Below, piece by piece: positions 23,944 to 47,595 of a stretch of 64,000 nucleotides of DNA. This DNA is from Scenedesmus sp. ARA3 (lineage: Eukaryota > Chlorophyta > Chlorophyceae > Sphaeropleales > Scenedesmaceae), in the NCBI GenBank assembly GCA_004335835.1, contig RWJK01001694.1, forward strand, positions 1 through 64,000, in the 5' to 3' direction. Below the pieces are notes generated by a model. That model saw nothing but the letters and a program-made list of their open reading frames with translations, had not been told where the DNA came from and made no database searches. Position 1 is the first letter of the stretch, and each line of letters opens with the position of its first letter. A program made the translations under genes and the position numbers.

Positions 23944-26764
23944 ATGCTTGCAGCCAGGCGCAAGTGCCAGCAGGTGCTGCCCCAGCTGCTGGGATGCAGC
24001 AGCAGGCCACCCCTGCTGCAGCAGCCACACAGAAGCAGCTGTCGCTGCAACTCGCTCTGCAGCTGGCACACCCAGCAGCGTGCAGGCTTTTTTTTTCCCG
24101 CCACTGGCAGCTGGTGCCAGCTTCAGCGTCAGCAGCCAGCGCCTGACAGATGGTGGTGCTGCAGTGCCTGCTGATCAGTCCATGGGCAAGCAAAGCACGT
24201 GCTGGAGTGCTTCCAGCAACAGTAGTGGCAGCTGGGTCATTCGCCCCACCTGGCGGGAGCTGGGGTGCAAGCAGCTGCTGTGGCCTCTGGCAGCAGCAGC
24301 AGCAGCAGCAGCTGCCGCTGCAGTGGGTAACAGCACCGCCAGATTGTACCACAGCAGCAGCAGGGGCGGCAGCAAGGATGCCAGACGCACTGGTGATGTG
24401 CAGCAGAAGGCAACAGGACGCGGGGTGAGTACGACTATGAATGTGAAGTGAGTGGCGACGTGGATGTCTTATTTGCGCCACAAGTGCTGCTTGACAGCAT
24501 CACTACCAACACTAACTGCAGCTCATGGCATGCACTGCATGGACCTGCGGCATCTGCGCTGACACAAAGGGCTGCCTTGGCTGGATGCATAGCAACGCTG
24601 CGACAGTGCAGGCCTCTACATTCTCAAAACACATTGTTGATGCTGACCTGTCATGCTGCACGTTGCTGCTGCAGGCACTGAGCAAACACCAGACAGCAGC
24701 AGCAATCAAGGAATGCAGCAGCTGTGACGAGCTTGTGCAGCTGATACAGCAGCACGTCAGCAGCATGGATGCATATACGCTGCCTGGTGCCATCTTCAAG
24801 CTGTCCAAGCTGCAGTGCGGAGAGCAGCAGCCGTATGCAGCCTGCGTGCAGCGCTACCTGCAGTTTGCACCAAGCGACAAGCCACGCCACCTGTCCAATG
24901 TGGTGTATGCGCTTTGCAAGGCGCCAGCAGCCATCAGGCAGCAGCAGCAGGCAGCTCTCCAGCAGCAGCTGCTGCCAGCTTTCCTGCAGCAGCTGTCAAA
25001 CGCGAATGCACAGGACATCAGCAATGTGCTGTACGGCATGGCGGACAGTGGTCAGCAGCTTGAACCAGAAGTAATGCAGCAGCTGCTGGAGATATTTGTG
25101 CAGGTGCTGCAGCAGGCCAAGCCACAGTGTGGAGACATTTGTGCATGCATGTGCTGCAGCAGGCCAAGCCACAGTGTGGAGACATTTGTGCATGTGCTGC
25201 AGCAGGCCAAGCCACAGGCTGTGGTCAACACGCTATGGGCGGTGGCAACCATGGGGCAGCAGGTTTCATCAAAGCAGCTGCAGCAGCTGACTGGGTGCGC
25301 TTGTCAGCATGCTACAGCGGGCAAAGCCACAGAACTTGTCCAACACGCTGTGGGCGGTGGCAACCATGGAGCAGCAGGTGTCATCAAAGCAGCTGCAGCA
25401 GCTGCTGGATGCCTTTGGTTGGTATGCTGCAACAGTCCAGGCCACAGGATGTGTCAAACGCACTGTGGGCCATAGCAGCCATGGGACAGCAGGTATCACC
25501 AGACCAGCTGCAGCATATGTTGGATGCCTTGATCTGTGGGAGGCTGCAGCAGGCCAAGCCACAGGATGTGTCGAACACGCTGTGGGCGGTGGCAACCATG
25601 GGGCAGCAGGTGCCAACGGGGCAGCTGCAGCAGCTGCTTTCTGCACTAGTTGGCATGACGCAGCAGGCTAAGCCACAGGAGGTGTCCAACACGCTGTGGG
25701 CGATTGCAGACATGGGGCAGCAGGTTCCATTAGGGCAGCTGCAGCAGATGCTGAATGCGTTTGTTAGCATGCTGCAGCAGGCAAACCCACAGGATGTGTC
25801 TAACACACTGTGGGCGGTGGCAACCACGGGGCAGCAGGTGCCAGCAGAGCAGCTGCAACAGATGCTGAATGCATTTGTCGGCATGCTGCAGCAAGCCACG
25901 CCACAGAATGTGTCCAACACGCTGTTGGCATGTGCCAAGCTGGGTTGGCTGCCACAGCAGCTGCTGGCAGCACCTGGGCTGGCAAGGCTGCTGCTGGCAG
26001 ACATCCCTCAGAGCCTAGCCAATGCGGCCTGGGCTTGTGGCCAGCTGGGCCACAGGGATGAGCAGCTCATGGCGGCACTGCTGGCAGAGGCAGACAATGG
26101 CAGCAGCAGCAGCAACACCTTCAACAGCCAAGGTCTGTGCAACATGTGTTGGGCTGTGGCAGTGCTGGACCTGCAGCAGCATGCTCAGCAGGTGCTGCAG
26201 CTGGCACGGGCCTGCAGTAGCATGTGGAGCAGCATAGCAACAGAGAAGCTGTGCCAGCTGTGGCAGGTGCACAACTGGCTGCTGGACTTCCAGCTGGCAG
26301 AGAACCAGGGCCTGCAGGGCAGCCTTACGAAGCAGCAGCTGCAGCAGTGCAGGACCGCATGTCAAGCACAGCTGCAGATACTGCAACAACAGCGTGCATC
26401 CCAGTTTCAGCGCTCAGTGTTTGCAGCTGTAAAGCAGCTGCCCATCGCCTGGCAGCATCAGCCGCAGATGGAGCAGCTTAGTGTGGGCAGGCATGGTGTG
26501 ACCCTTGATGGTGCCCTGCTGCTGGACATTGCTGGCAGGACAGCAGCTGATGTGCTGGTGGCAGTAGAGGCAGATGGCCCTAGCCACTTCAGGCGGCCTG
26601 ATGGAAGACTGACAGGCCCAACGCAGTACAGGAACAGGGCCCTGGCAGTGCGGGGCTACAGGCTGGTCAGTGTATCATGCAGGGAATGGGACAGGCTGCA
26701 GGGTGACGGGCAGCGCCAGCAGCCGTATCTTATGCGGCTTTTCAAGGAGGCTGGGGTCGTGTAG
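23944..26764 (+). pseudogene. RAP-family copy 3: frameshifted, RAP domain still readable
   Basis: Same layout as copy 1: a first exon from ATG 23944 to a GTGAGT donor after 24424, and a main exon 24675-26764. The conserved start frame and the frame of the ARLYHS presequence-like end of exon 1 differ by one, with a run of nine T at 24088-24096 between them. In exon 2, one extra base near 25290 (CTGACTGGG versus CTGCTGGG in copy 1) and one near 25417 (TTTGGTTGG versus TTTGTTGG) move the frame twice. A 50-odd base tandem duplication sits at 25120-25205. After 25430 the frame is clean through about six repeats and a full RAP domain (VAVEADGPSHF, YRLVSVSCREW). Either this is a young pseudogene, or some of the shifts are assembly errors in repetitive DNA. 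Confidence 0.75.
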
Positions 26765-27677
26765 GTGGTGCTGCTACTTTTGAGCTTCTGCAGCATCCAC
26801 AGTGCCTGCAGAACCACTTTACGCTGCCAGCAGAGGCCCAGTAATCGTGAGAGTGCCAGGTGGCGTGCTTCACTGCTCTGACAGGTGAGCCTCAGTGGCA
26901 GCTTCAGCTGGCTGGCACACGTACAGTTGAAGTGTAAAGCTTGTGTTGTAGCGCTGATGTCAGCTGTGCACGGCAGCCGCTGTGTCACTAGCTCAGCTGC
27001 TGACATTGCAGGCATGTTGTGTACCATTGCTGCTGGTTCTCGTCTTCCTACCAGCTGACCTGGATGTTTCCCATGGCCGATCATGGCTTGCATTCAACTT
27101 AAGAGTATTGCTGCACCTGCTATTGTGGAACTTGTATGCAGGTCAGGGCGCGGAAACGCTGCCGTTGGGGGGCGCCTGCACAACTGGGCCCCACCCTGGG
27201 TCACACGTATAGTTGTGTGGGCGCTGAAGCATGAGCCGCGTGGAGCAGATGGGCAGTGAGGCTGGCAGTACGAGCTGACAGCTGTGACGTACGTGAAGCC
27301 TTCACTGAGCACAGCAGAGGCAGAATGCCAAGCTGAATGTCTGGAGGCCCTCAGCTCCAGTGTGCTGCGGGTGGCACGATGTGACTAAGAGACTGGCCAC
27401 ATCAGCGCACTCAACTCACTTTTTGGTGCGGCCCTGATGGGGTCCGGTGTTGCAGTCAGCTGAGTGTTGGGGTTTTGTTCAAATTTTGAAGAGGCTGTGA
27501 CGATCCCAGTATTGCATGCTGCTGCGAGTTGTCAGTGTGCCATTTTATTGAATCATCTTGTTCGGTTCTTCTGGCCACCGCGTTGCTCTGAGTTCAAACT
27601 TTTGTCCAGCCTGTCCGTGCCTCAAGAGCTTTCTGTGGTGCTGCAAAACGTACACCTGTCTCTCTTCATTCTCGAGT
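26765..27677. other. Intergenic region between RAP copy 3 and MZT1
   Basis: No supported coding region. The frame at 26982-27212 has no family resemblance. The MZT1 promoter and leader should lie in the last few hundred bases, where a TTTTATTG stretch near 27542 is the only TATA-like element. Confidence 0.4.
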
Positions 27678-27905
27678 ATGGACGCACAAAGCGTAGCCCA
27701 GGGTGACAAGGCGATAGACACACTGTACAGCATCAGCAACATTCTCGACACCGGCTTGGACAGGGAGACCCTGCGCATCCTAGTGGGCCTCTGTGAAACT
27801 GGAATAAATCCGGAAGCGCTGGCGCTCATAGTGAAGGAGCTGCGGCGGGAAGCAGCAGCAATCAAGGGACCTACACAAGAAGCAGCAGCAGCTGGTCACA
27901 GCTGA
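27678..27905 (+). CDS. MZT1: Mitotic-spindle organizing protein 1 (MOZART1/GIP1)
   Basis: A single-exon gene for a 75-residue protein. MOZART1 binds the N-termini of gamma-tubulin complex proteins and helps recruit and activate the gamma-tubulin ring complex at microtubule-organising sites. The core from residue 12 to 55 matches the family: helix 1 (LYSISNILDTGLD), then TLRILVGLCETGINPEAL and VKELRRE. The length is typical. The frame extends upstream in phase, but ATG 27678 starts the family-like part and lies after a pyrimidine-rich leader. The last 15 residues are an Ala/Gln tail of no clear function. Unlike nearly all genes here it has no intron in its coding region. Confidence 0.93.
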   Translation: MDAQSVAQGDKAIDTLYSISNILDTGLDRETLRILVGLCETGINPEALALIVKELRREAAAIKGPTQEAAAAGHS

Positions 27906-28449
27906 GAGCAGGCTGTACCTGCGGCGAGCTCACAATCGAGATTGATTCAGTACACCTGCACGTCTGTTACTATCATGAGATGCAAGCTCGCTTAGTGATT
28001 ACAACAGAAGCCGTCATCCACAACAGCAGCAGCAGCAGCGCCACTCCGTCCTGCAGCCTGTTCTGCAGCCAGCCTGGAGCACAGCACGAAGGTGATACAG
28101 CACAGCCACCACGCTGAACTGCTAGTGCACATATGTTGACCTGGCTTGCATCGGCAGCTTGTGTTTCTTGCGCGTGCGGTTCAGAGCATTGTGGCTGTGA
28201 GCTGCTGTCTGCATGAGCAGACTCGCTGCTCTGAGCAGATGCAGCTATAACGACTTCAGCTACATTGACACCCGTGCACAGCTGCAGCTGGGCTGTGGCT
28301 GAGGTGCTGCCTCTGATGGCAGCGCAGCCGCTGCTACTGCAGCTGTCGCTGCTTGGAGGCCTTGAAGCAGCTGCCAGCTGTCATCCATACGGCACGCATG
28401 CAGCGCGCGCCCTTGCAATATGCAGACCACATCTGCAGGTGTGAGGTGC

Positions 28450-28720
28450 CTGTGGTGTCTCATCACAGCTATGGCGCGCACGTGTTGGACAAAGCAAGCA
28501 TGCGGTTTGCTGCTGGCTGACTGCCTACTTGTGGGTGCCCAATAAGCGGTATCTCATCACAGCTATGTGGGCAATCGCACTGGTTGAAGTGCGCATGTTG
28601 CAGCAGGGTTGGCAGACTGGTTAGGTCTGGGTGCCCAGTAAGCAGTATCCCATCACAGCTATGCGCGCAATTGCACTGGTAGAAGCGCATGTTGCAGCAG
28701 TGTTGGCAGTCATGAGCAGC
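28450..28720. repeat. Tandem repeat of about 94-96 bases, 2.5 copies
   Basis: Units share TGGGTGCCCARTAAGC, then ATCYCATCACAGCTATG and GCATGTTGCAGCAG. Full units start near 28532 and 28628, and a partial one near 28457. No function is visible. Confidence 0.75.
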
Positions 28721-29841
28721 TTGGCAGCCACCGTGAGCTGTGTCCTGTGGTGGCAGCCTGCTTGTGGCAGCCTGATTTACTGGCCTGGTGCAGCACGTTG
28801 TTAATCCACGTGTGTGCTACAGGACTTGGGTGCTGTTCAGCTGCTGTGGTCAAAGGCGTTGGCACAGTGCACGCCTGGCATATCTATGTCAAATTTCAGT
28901 GTCTGCATCCTCTGCAATCATCCCACCTGTTGCAATCTTGCTCACTTCCATGGCATGGCAATGTGGTTGTTGTGGGACTTTTCACCGTCCAGATTCGAGC
29001 AACATGCTGGCGTTTGGTCCTACAGTTGCTAGTGTTGTGCCAGCACAGCGCATACTTGCCAGGTGGTGGTGCACACCCTTGTGCCTGCCTGTGTGCCCGA
29101 CATCTTGCCTTCAATGGTGTTGCATGGTGCACGACCCGCGCACACGCAGGTGTACGCTCCAGCAGCACAGCAACATGCTACTGCAGGCAAATCAGCACCA
29201 CAGCGCTAGCATGCCTCCATGTCTATTGCTCGCATGCTTTTGGGCAAGCAGCCAGTCCTGCGCTCTGGGTTCGTGACAATCAGCAGCACTGCAGCCTGCC
29301 GGGTGTGTTTGGTGCATCCCAGACAGTTTGGTGGTGTGGCAGCCTTTGAAGAAGGGTGCAAAAGGCAGTTTTAAGAAGGGGCTGCCTGTGCTTTTGGAAG
29401 TGTGACATCACCACGTCTGCACATGTTAGTCAAGTGAAACGGCGTTGCTGCTGCAGCACCAGCACACATGTTTCGCCAGGGTTACGCAGACGCCGGCATG
29501 CTGCAAGGTGTAACACATGCGACGCTTTGCAATGATGTGACTTTTCAAACTAGGACATGGCCAGTCATGCCTATCTACCAGCTGCAGACATGCAGAGATG
29601 CCTGGGCCACTTCGTACTCATGTTGAGCACCATGCTCAGTGAGCACAGGGCTGCAACAACTTCGATGAAACTCACCGACTACTGTAGCTTTGACAGCCGT
29701 AGTGCAGGGTGCGCGCACGCATAAATGTGCTGCAGTCAGTGAGCGGCATGAACAGGCCTTAGCAGCTCAGACAGCACCGTTTGACTAACTGTATGTCACT
29801 GTCAGTGACAGGCACTGCTGAAGAGACATGAGATGTAAAAG

Positions 29842-29846
29842 TTACA
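29842..29846 (-). terminator. Possible TGTAA poly(A) signal of the alpha-glucosidase gene
   Basis: TGTAA on the minus strand, about 157 bases after the GH31 stop codon. UGUAA is the usual polyadenylation signal in chlorophycean green algae. A five-base match is weak evidence by itself. Confidence 0.3.
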
Positions 29847-30002
29847 TTTCTGGACGTGTTGCAAAATCATCAGCTTCATCATCATCATGTTACTCATCAA
29901 GCCATAGCACCAAAATCATCAGCTTGATTAAAGATTGTGTAAAGCCTCTAGAGACGAAGATCTTGCTGCGCGCTGTGCTTTCCACAATCATGACGCCAGC
30001 GC

Positions 30003-40791
<10,789 letters not shown>

Positions 40792-40923
40792 TGGTGGCCA
40801 GCCATTTCCACCTCACACACCTATGGCTTTGAAAGCCAGTTTTTTGCGGACGGCAGCTTGACCTTGCATCTCCTGCATTATTCATTGTTCAGAATGGTTG
40901 CCATCAAATGAATTGCTTGATCA

Positions 40924-43210
40924 TTAGGGGAAGGCTGGGGTGGTAGGGAACATGCTGCCGCCCCAGATTGACATTCGGCTGTAGCAGTAGCTTGCTGTCT
41001 TGCCCGCCAGGGAAGGCTCTGAGTGCAGCAGGCACCAGTTGTTGGTGATGCCGGCGTAGCTGGCAGTCTTGCACCTGCAGCGCGGGGTACGGCAGACAAT
41101 GTAAAGCAGCAAACATGCAGTGACAGGTAAGAGTGGCATCATGGGTGTGTGTGAGTTGGCAGGGCATCTGCTGTCATGCAGCCGACTGCCTTGAGAGCTC
41201 CGAAAAACTCAATACATTTGCGGCAGCCATGGCCCGCAGGTACAATGCAAAAGGCAACACTGCTGGATGACATAGCTATCGTATGCTGTCAGATTGCTGG
41301 TTGCTTTTCAACGTCACACATAACGCGCAGCTGCGTTTGCGGTAGCGCGCCACACTTGCTACATCACCGTTGCCCCATAACTTTTTCCCCTGCAAAATGC
41401 AGCAAATGAGCAGTGGTGTTTCCCCCTAAAGCATACATAACCTCATGTTGCCGGCAGCCTCTCACATGTATGCGCAGGCATGCACCGCACCGCCCAGCGC
41501 ATCTCCTGCTCCAATGCAAACCGCAGCAGCTGAGCAGGAACCAAGCCCTAATAGTAGGCATTTAAAACCCTGTCGGCAGCCTCTCACATGTATGAGCATG
41601 CGTGCACCGCGCCTCCCAGTGCATCTCCCGCTCCAATGGTCTGCCCAGAGGCCTGCCGCAGCTGCTGCTGCAGCTTGGGGCTTCCTGGAGGGGTGGCAGC
41701 AAGCTTTATCCACTGCTGCTGCTGCAGCGGCATTGCGGCAGGGCCCCATCGGATCACCCCGCCCACTGTGGCAAACCTTGGATCAGGCTTGCCACCAGGC
41801 ACAGGGGTCCAGGCTTTGAAAATGACGTTATATGGGTCCAGTTCAAACTCCAGCCGGCGCGTGTTGACCATGCGGTTGAAGTAGGCGGCGTATGCGGCAT
41901 CTGAAACCGGAGGCGCGCCAAACATAACAGCAGATACCAATGGCGGCTGACTGCTGCCGTGCTGCTGGATCAGCCCGAGCAGTTTAGCCGGCAGCGCCTT
42001 GCGCAGTGGCAATGCTGCTGCTGCTGCTGCTGCAGCTGCTGGCTTCTGCTGCACGTAGCGTGCAACGCGTGGGGCCAGCAGTGTGGCCCCTGCGCCCCCG
42101 AAGCTGTGTCCTGCAAGTGTGATGCTGCTGGGCGGGCAGGGCGATGCCAGCGCATCGTCCAGTGCCTGCTGCAGCCCGTTTGACCACACCTGGCCGGAGG
42201 CGTTGACTGCAAGCAGCGGCAGCAGCAGCAGCAGAAAGCAATCGTTGCTCACTGCTGGCAATGTTCAAAGCCAAGCTTGGCGCACAGGAACGGGGCTGTT
42301 ACCAGAACTGGCAGGGCAGTGTGCGCTGCTGTAATGCGTCGGCGTGCTGTACGCGGTAGCACACCGAGGCCGGCAACCCTTCCCAATCCTGCCACTGCTT
42401 GCAGCATGCATGCAGCTTCCAGTGCAGTCGCAGGACAGCATGCAGCGCGGCCAGCTGCAGCTGTTGCACCCCCATTGCATCACCACCTCATGCCACACAC
42501 CTTTGCACATGTGCGGCTCACTCTCAACAGTAAAGTGCAACCGCGTGACAAACCAGAAAGCAGCTGCACACTTGCACACTGCATTCAGCTCCTCACCCAC
42601 CTGCGCCCTGGTGCAGTAGGCCAGGCCCCACCTCAGGTGCCTCCACTAAGCTGCTTGCAAATGCATACCAGGAGTAATCAGTCTGCAGCAGCGCGCCGCG
42701 CATCAGCACCAGCAGCTGGCTGCTGCTGGTGGCACCCTTTTTGTTTGCAGCTGCGCAGGCGGTGTGGCTGGGTGTATCTTGCAGGACTACTGCTGTGGGG
42801 ATGTCGACCAGCTTGCCATCTGACAGGCCTGGGAGGGTGATGACTTTGGTGGTAGTCCAGCCTGTGGGTGCTGGGTACTTGGGCTGCTGCTGCTGTTGGG
42901 TCTGCACTTTGGCCTGAGCTTGCTCACTCAGCACTACTGCAGGCTGGGTGCCACACATTGTCCAGGCTTGCAGGTTGAGGATGCTGCTGAAGAGAGCGTT
43001 GTATGTGGCAGCTTCCGCCTCCATGACTGACAGAGGCAATGTGCTCACCATGGTGCCTTGCACGCGCCGGTCTAACAGGGGAGAAATGCTGCCGCTGCTG
43101 TTGGGCACAGCGCCAGACGGTTGGCATGCTGGTGATAGCTGAGCCGCTGTCAGACTTGCCAGTGCTAGAGTTATAAAGCAAAGCAGATGTATACTGTTGC
43201 GGAGAGCCAT
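40924..43210 (-). CDS. Secreted class 3 lipase, 3 exons
   Basis: A predicted triacylglycerol or galactolipid hydrolase (lipase_3 family, PF01764) exported through a signal peptide. Exons 43210-42601, 42206-41588 and 41074-40924 join in phase to 459 residues. The start at 43210 gives a classic signal peptide (MALRNSIHLLCFITLALAS); an in-frame ATG seven codons upstream (43231) is the alternative. The nucleophile elbow GHSFGG has Ser at about 238. The Asp is probably in ELDPYNVIF (about 329), and the His is in GGAVHAC (about 405), giving a complete triad order. The C-terminus is Cys-rich (CKTASY, NNWCLL, SYCYS). It lies directly upstream of the alpha-glucosidase on the same strand, about 130 bases away. 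The chain length of its substrate cannot be told. Confidence 0.88.
41466..41520 (-). repeat. Copied 3' edge of lipase exon 2
   Basis: Repeats the GAGDALGGAVHACAYM end of exon 2, including the catalytic His codon and the GTGAGA donor, about 120 bases past the true exon end. If its donor were used, the intervening intron sequence would have to be read through, which seems unlikely. Confidence 0.8.
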
Positions 43211-46200
43211 GCCTAGTTCCGGTGATGCCACTGCTGTTGCTACTGCCGCTACTGCTGCTGCTGCTGCTGCTGCTGTCGGCGAAATAAAATCCTTAGGTTA
43301 GATCATATATGACATGTAAGTACACTAGCATTTTCGGCGAACTGTGCTTTCAGCTGGACGGCTTCGCATATCACCAGGGGCACATGAATCTGCGTGCACA
43401 ACGGCGCGAAGACGCTGAAACTTGCATCAAAGACACTGAATATATGCGAAGCAAGTTATACCGTAGTACTACTGCATGTCTTCCGGCAACACGTGCAGTG
43501 TTATGGTCAATGACGAGGGCGAGCTGTTTGACCTCAGTCAGCCTGATGTCCTGGGATCGTTATACTAGACTCTGCTTGCAAGGAGTCATCGCCACCCGGC
43601 ACATTCCGAACATGCCTCAGTCACTTTTGAATCGCCTGAAATGGCCTCAAGGGACTAGAATGTTTTGCACACCGCAGCCCGATTGTATGCCTGCATGCGC
43701 TGCACACAGCAGCTGGTTGGGCTGCATTCCGTTGCGGGCAACCACCTTGAAGATCGCAGGTGCTGGACAGGACAGCAGGCGGGTGTAACCAGCATTGTCA
43801 CGTTGACGAAGCACCCATCATCATCATGTTACTCATCAAGCAATAGCATCAACGCCATCGGCCCCGCGCCCCAAAACACAAAGCACCCACACGGGCCACC
43901 ATCAGGCATATGCTGCTGTTGATCACCTTGCACCTGTTGCAACAGCGCACATCGTCACGTACAGAGGAGGACACCTTGCAGTTTGTTTGTTACATGACAA
44001 GGGCATCGCTCATGTCCGAGCCCATGGCAGGATCACTGGGCAACCACAACATTCAAGCGCAAGCAGAGTTGACCGTTGACTCAAGCGCACTGGCCAGCTG
44101 CACTCTGGGGCGCAACCCCAACTCTGCACGCACACTCTGACTGCATGTACATCAACCCCACTGCATGTACAGTAGCCATCTATTGATCTGCAACAGCACA
44201 GCAGCCTATTCCTGCGATGTTGTGCATGCTGCACTGTTGAGCCACCTCTGCACCCACCAGACAATCCAAGTGCGATATCCCTCCCCCTCCCAACAAAAGA
44301 AACACGTGGTGAAAAGGCAGACTGATCCCTGACTCGAATCCCGACATGTCTGACAATCCTGCAAGATCTTTGTGAAAAGTTCTTGTTCAGGACCTTGACA
44401 TGCATTGATGCTGGACATCACCGTCAAGCATGTCTGACGTGTGCAAACACGACAGACTTCTACACAACACGCACATATGCACACGCACCTGATGATTCTC
44501 ACTCGTTGTTTAACTAGAGCAGCCGCACTGTACCGCGGTGTACTGGCAGTGCCGCTGCTGGCAGCTGCTGCTGCTGATCCAGTGCAGTCACAAGGTCGTC
44601 AGACATCATGAGGGTTCATCAGGCACACCGCAAAACCACTGAGCCGCAGCAGCAGCCAGTGAAGGTTGGCCAGGGCACAGCACACCGACCCATATGTGTG
44701 CAGAGCAGCGCAAGACGCAGGCAAGCAATGGCGCTGTGTGGCTGCCCGGCTACCGCCTCCAAGCGCACCATACACATGCCAATATGGACAGTACACAGAT
44801 TTCATGTGCAGGGCTATTCACCTTGTGACACAGCTTGCATGCTGCACAGGGGGCTCATCAAGCCGGGGGCTTGAGCACAGCATGCTGCAGCTGCTGCTCT
44901 GCCTGTTAACATGGAGTTCCTGTGCAGTGTACAAGGAATGTATCTAGACCACTCCACAGCGCGCAACTGTGGAGGTCCGTTTGTCTGCTTCACACACAAC
45001 CAGCAGACTCAACGCAATCAGGCACACCATCTCGCATCCTTGTGTGCTGCTGCTGTTGGCAGCACATCAGCAGCACAGCGCATGTGGCTGCTGTTGGCAG
45101 CACAGCATCAACACAGCACATACAGCTGCCGCAAGCTGCAACAAGGCAGCAGCCATTGAGACAAGCAAGGCTGAAGCAAGCAAGTGACAGCCAAACGCTG
45201 AGCACATCCCACGTTTGTTCCTGCAAACTAGCCATACCATACAAAGCAAGCATCTGTTGTGCGAGCGGGCCAGCGCCCACTGCCATATAACGCTATGAGT
45301 ATCATGCCAGCTGATTGCAATGCCTTAAGTATTCCAATCAAGCGCTAGTTAAACTAACTGGCCAGTGCTTAAGAGCAGCACTGCTGTAGTACGCCACATG
45401 TGATTTTGTATTATCAGCGGGAACCACCGAGCATCCTCATACCGCAAAACAGCCAAACTGAAGCCTGACAGACAACATGCCTTTTGGGTCAGCACATCCA
45501 CAGGGATTCCTGCAGCTGTTTGTGGTGCATGCACAGCAGCACCACAAACAGCAGAGTGAGCAGGCGTGCCGGCTCCTTGAGAGCAAGCAGCCCTGCCTCT
45601 TCTTTCAAAAAATAACACACATGAGATGGCACGCTGCTGCACCAGTTGACGCAAGCCTGGCTTCCTTTCCCCACTTTACAAAGCAGCGGGGAAGGCTCGC
45701 CAGCGTTGCAACTGCGACTGAGCAGCTGATGCGGCCTCACTCCAAACCCTACACAAACGAGCGCTTGGGCCCATGCATACGCAGCAGGTGCTGATGGAGC
45801 ATGTCCAGCGGGGTGATAAGCATGAACCCCACAGCTGAACCGCGCCTGCTGCAGCACAGCTCATCCAAGGCAAGTGTCCAAGGCATAGAAACTGAAACTT
45901 CACTGCATGTGCAGGGCTGAAAAGCAAGTAAACAGCACAAGCTGCAACCCACACCTGACGTTTTTTATGTCTCCAAGCACCAAGCGGGACACACAAACTG
46001 GTGGCACAGCGTGACAGCCATAGTGCACAGGATGTGCACGCAATCCACACAGTCAGATATAAAAATTGCCACATCCAGCCAATTGTCCGCTGTGCTGTCC
46101 ATAGGCGACACACACACGCAGAAGCTGATCAAACGAGTGCAGCGGACAGCGCAACAGTTGAGTAGTACAGCAGTTTTTATGGGCTGAACTGCCGTCGTGG

Positions 46201-47365
46201 CAGTGCTATGTGGAAGGCATTATGAAGCCGGCTGCTCCTGATATGTACATGCAGCACAGAGGCAAGTTGTTATCACTAGCACATGTTCCTCGCCAAAATC
46301 CATCCAGGGCACCGACAGCATGCATCTAACGCAGCTGATTGTGCGCTAGAACCCAACGCAGAAACCTGCTCCAAGCAAAACACACGCCGCAGCTGCTGTC
46401 AGATACGCACAGCAACTGCCTGCATGCCGGACGTATGCACACTCATGGTCGTGCAATGCGCCCTGCTATTCCGTAGTATGCTAGCAACCATTCACAATTC
46501 TAAACCGCCACTGCTAAAACCTTCCACGCCTCAGCCACAAAACCGCCCAGCCGCCCAACATCAGGGCTCTTGGGGCAGCCAGTGCTGCTTCAACAAACAA
46601 ACAAACAAACAAACAGGCCTGCCTAGCATTGAACCAACACAGTGGCTATGCACCGTGCATGTGCGTCCCACCACGCCACACGGCTGGTCTCAGTGCTGGA
46701 CAGGTTTCCTTGGCTGCCGAGCACTGCGCGGCCAGGACAAGCAGTGTGCAGTGCGGAAGCAAGCAAGCAAGCAAGAACTGACAAACAAGAAGTAACAAAC
46801 ACAAGGGGAGGGCAAGGGTATGCAGTGTCTCTTAAGTCCTGCACACTCTCTAGCCCTGCACAACAGCTTATTGTGCTGTGCCATGTGGCCAAAAGTTCTA
46901 ACGGGTGTCCTGCAGACCTCAACAAAGGGCGCTCACACCAAGGCCATGCACACACTCAAAGGGGAGTCTGTTTCGCCGGCAATATGCGCTGGCTGGCATG
47001 TGCCAAGGCATGCAGTTCTGTTGAATCAGAACGAAGGATCGACCATGTCTTGACCAGTTTTGGCGAGGTTTGACCAACTTTGACCATGGGCTGCAGGGCA
47101 CGGGAGCAGGCAGTTGCGCCTGTTTAGTATCCCTGTCCGCAGGCAAGTCCCAGGTCGTTCTGCAGGCAACAGCAGCAGCAGCATACGTATGTAAGCAAAC
47201 AGCAGCCTTGCTCAATTGCCCGACCTACAGCAAACATTCATGCATGATGATTTTTTCACTGAGCTTCCTGCAAAGTGTCACACACACACGCACCAGCAGC
47301 CAAACATACAGCTAGTTTCAAAAATGAGCTATCTCTAACATCCTCACACAAACCACATAACCTAC
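43211..47365. other. Long region without a confirmed gene
   Basis: It lies between two minus-strand genes, upstream of the lipase and downstream of the kinase. No recognisable coding region was found. A plus-strand frame at 43309-43788 (159 codons) and a small one at 43476 beginning MSSGNTCSVMVNDEGELFDL are possible but unsupported. It contains simple repeats at 46594-46615 (CAAA) and 46758-46777 (CAAG). The last exon and 3' UTR of the kinase gene probably lie within its right half. Confidence 0.45.
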
Positions 47366-47564
47366 CTGCAGCCACGTCACAATGTCATCCATCCTGGGCC
47401 GTGCTGCGATGTCGCGCGCCCAGCACGCCTCAGCCAGCTTTTTGTATGACTCGGGTGTTGAGGCAGGCAGCACGGGCCTCAGGCCCTGAAATATGCTGCG
47501 GGCCAGCCCAGGGCCTGGCGTCATGCTCTTGTAGGGCTTGCTGCCAGTGTACAGCTCGTACCTG

Positions 47565-47595
<31 letters not shown>

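Larger units (their letters stand above)
27906..30002. other. Long non-coding stretch
   Basis: No gene is supported on either strand. Longer open frames such as 28747-29349 are Cys/His-rich, overlap other frames, and show no domain. It contains a tandem repeat at 28450-28720. Near 29842-29846 is TTACA, which on the minus strand reads TGTAA and could be the poly(A) signal of the alpha-glucosidase gene. Confidence 0.5.

Noticed and set aside
28450..28720. CRISPR-like spacing of repeats
   Set aside because: Only about 2.5 long diverged units with no short conserved repeat and unique spacers; the DNA is eukaryotic.
28747..29349. 200-codon plus-strand open frame
   Set aside because: No domain and odd Cys/His composition. 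Several overlapping frames of similar length exist there, and no splice or start context supports it.
43309..43788. 159-codon plus-strand open frame
   Set aside because: No motif recognised. A second frame at 43476 (MSSGNTCSVMVNDEGEL) looks as coding-like, so neither can be preferred.
44325..44345. tRNA T-arm-like GACTCGAATCCC
   Set aside because: No matching A box, anticodon stem or acceptor stem could be folded around it on either strand.
46283..46795. 170-codon plus-strand open frame
   Set aside because: It runs through CAAA and CAAG simple repeats, has no family resemblance, and probably lies opposite the kinase 3' UTR.
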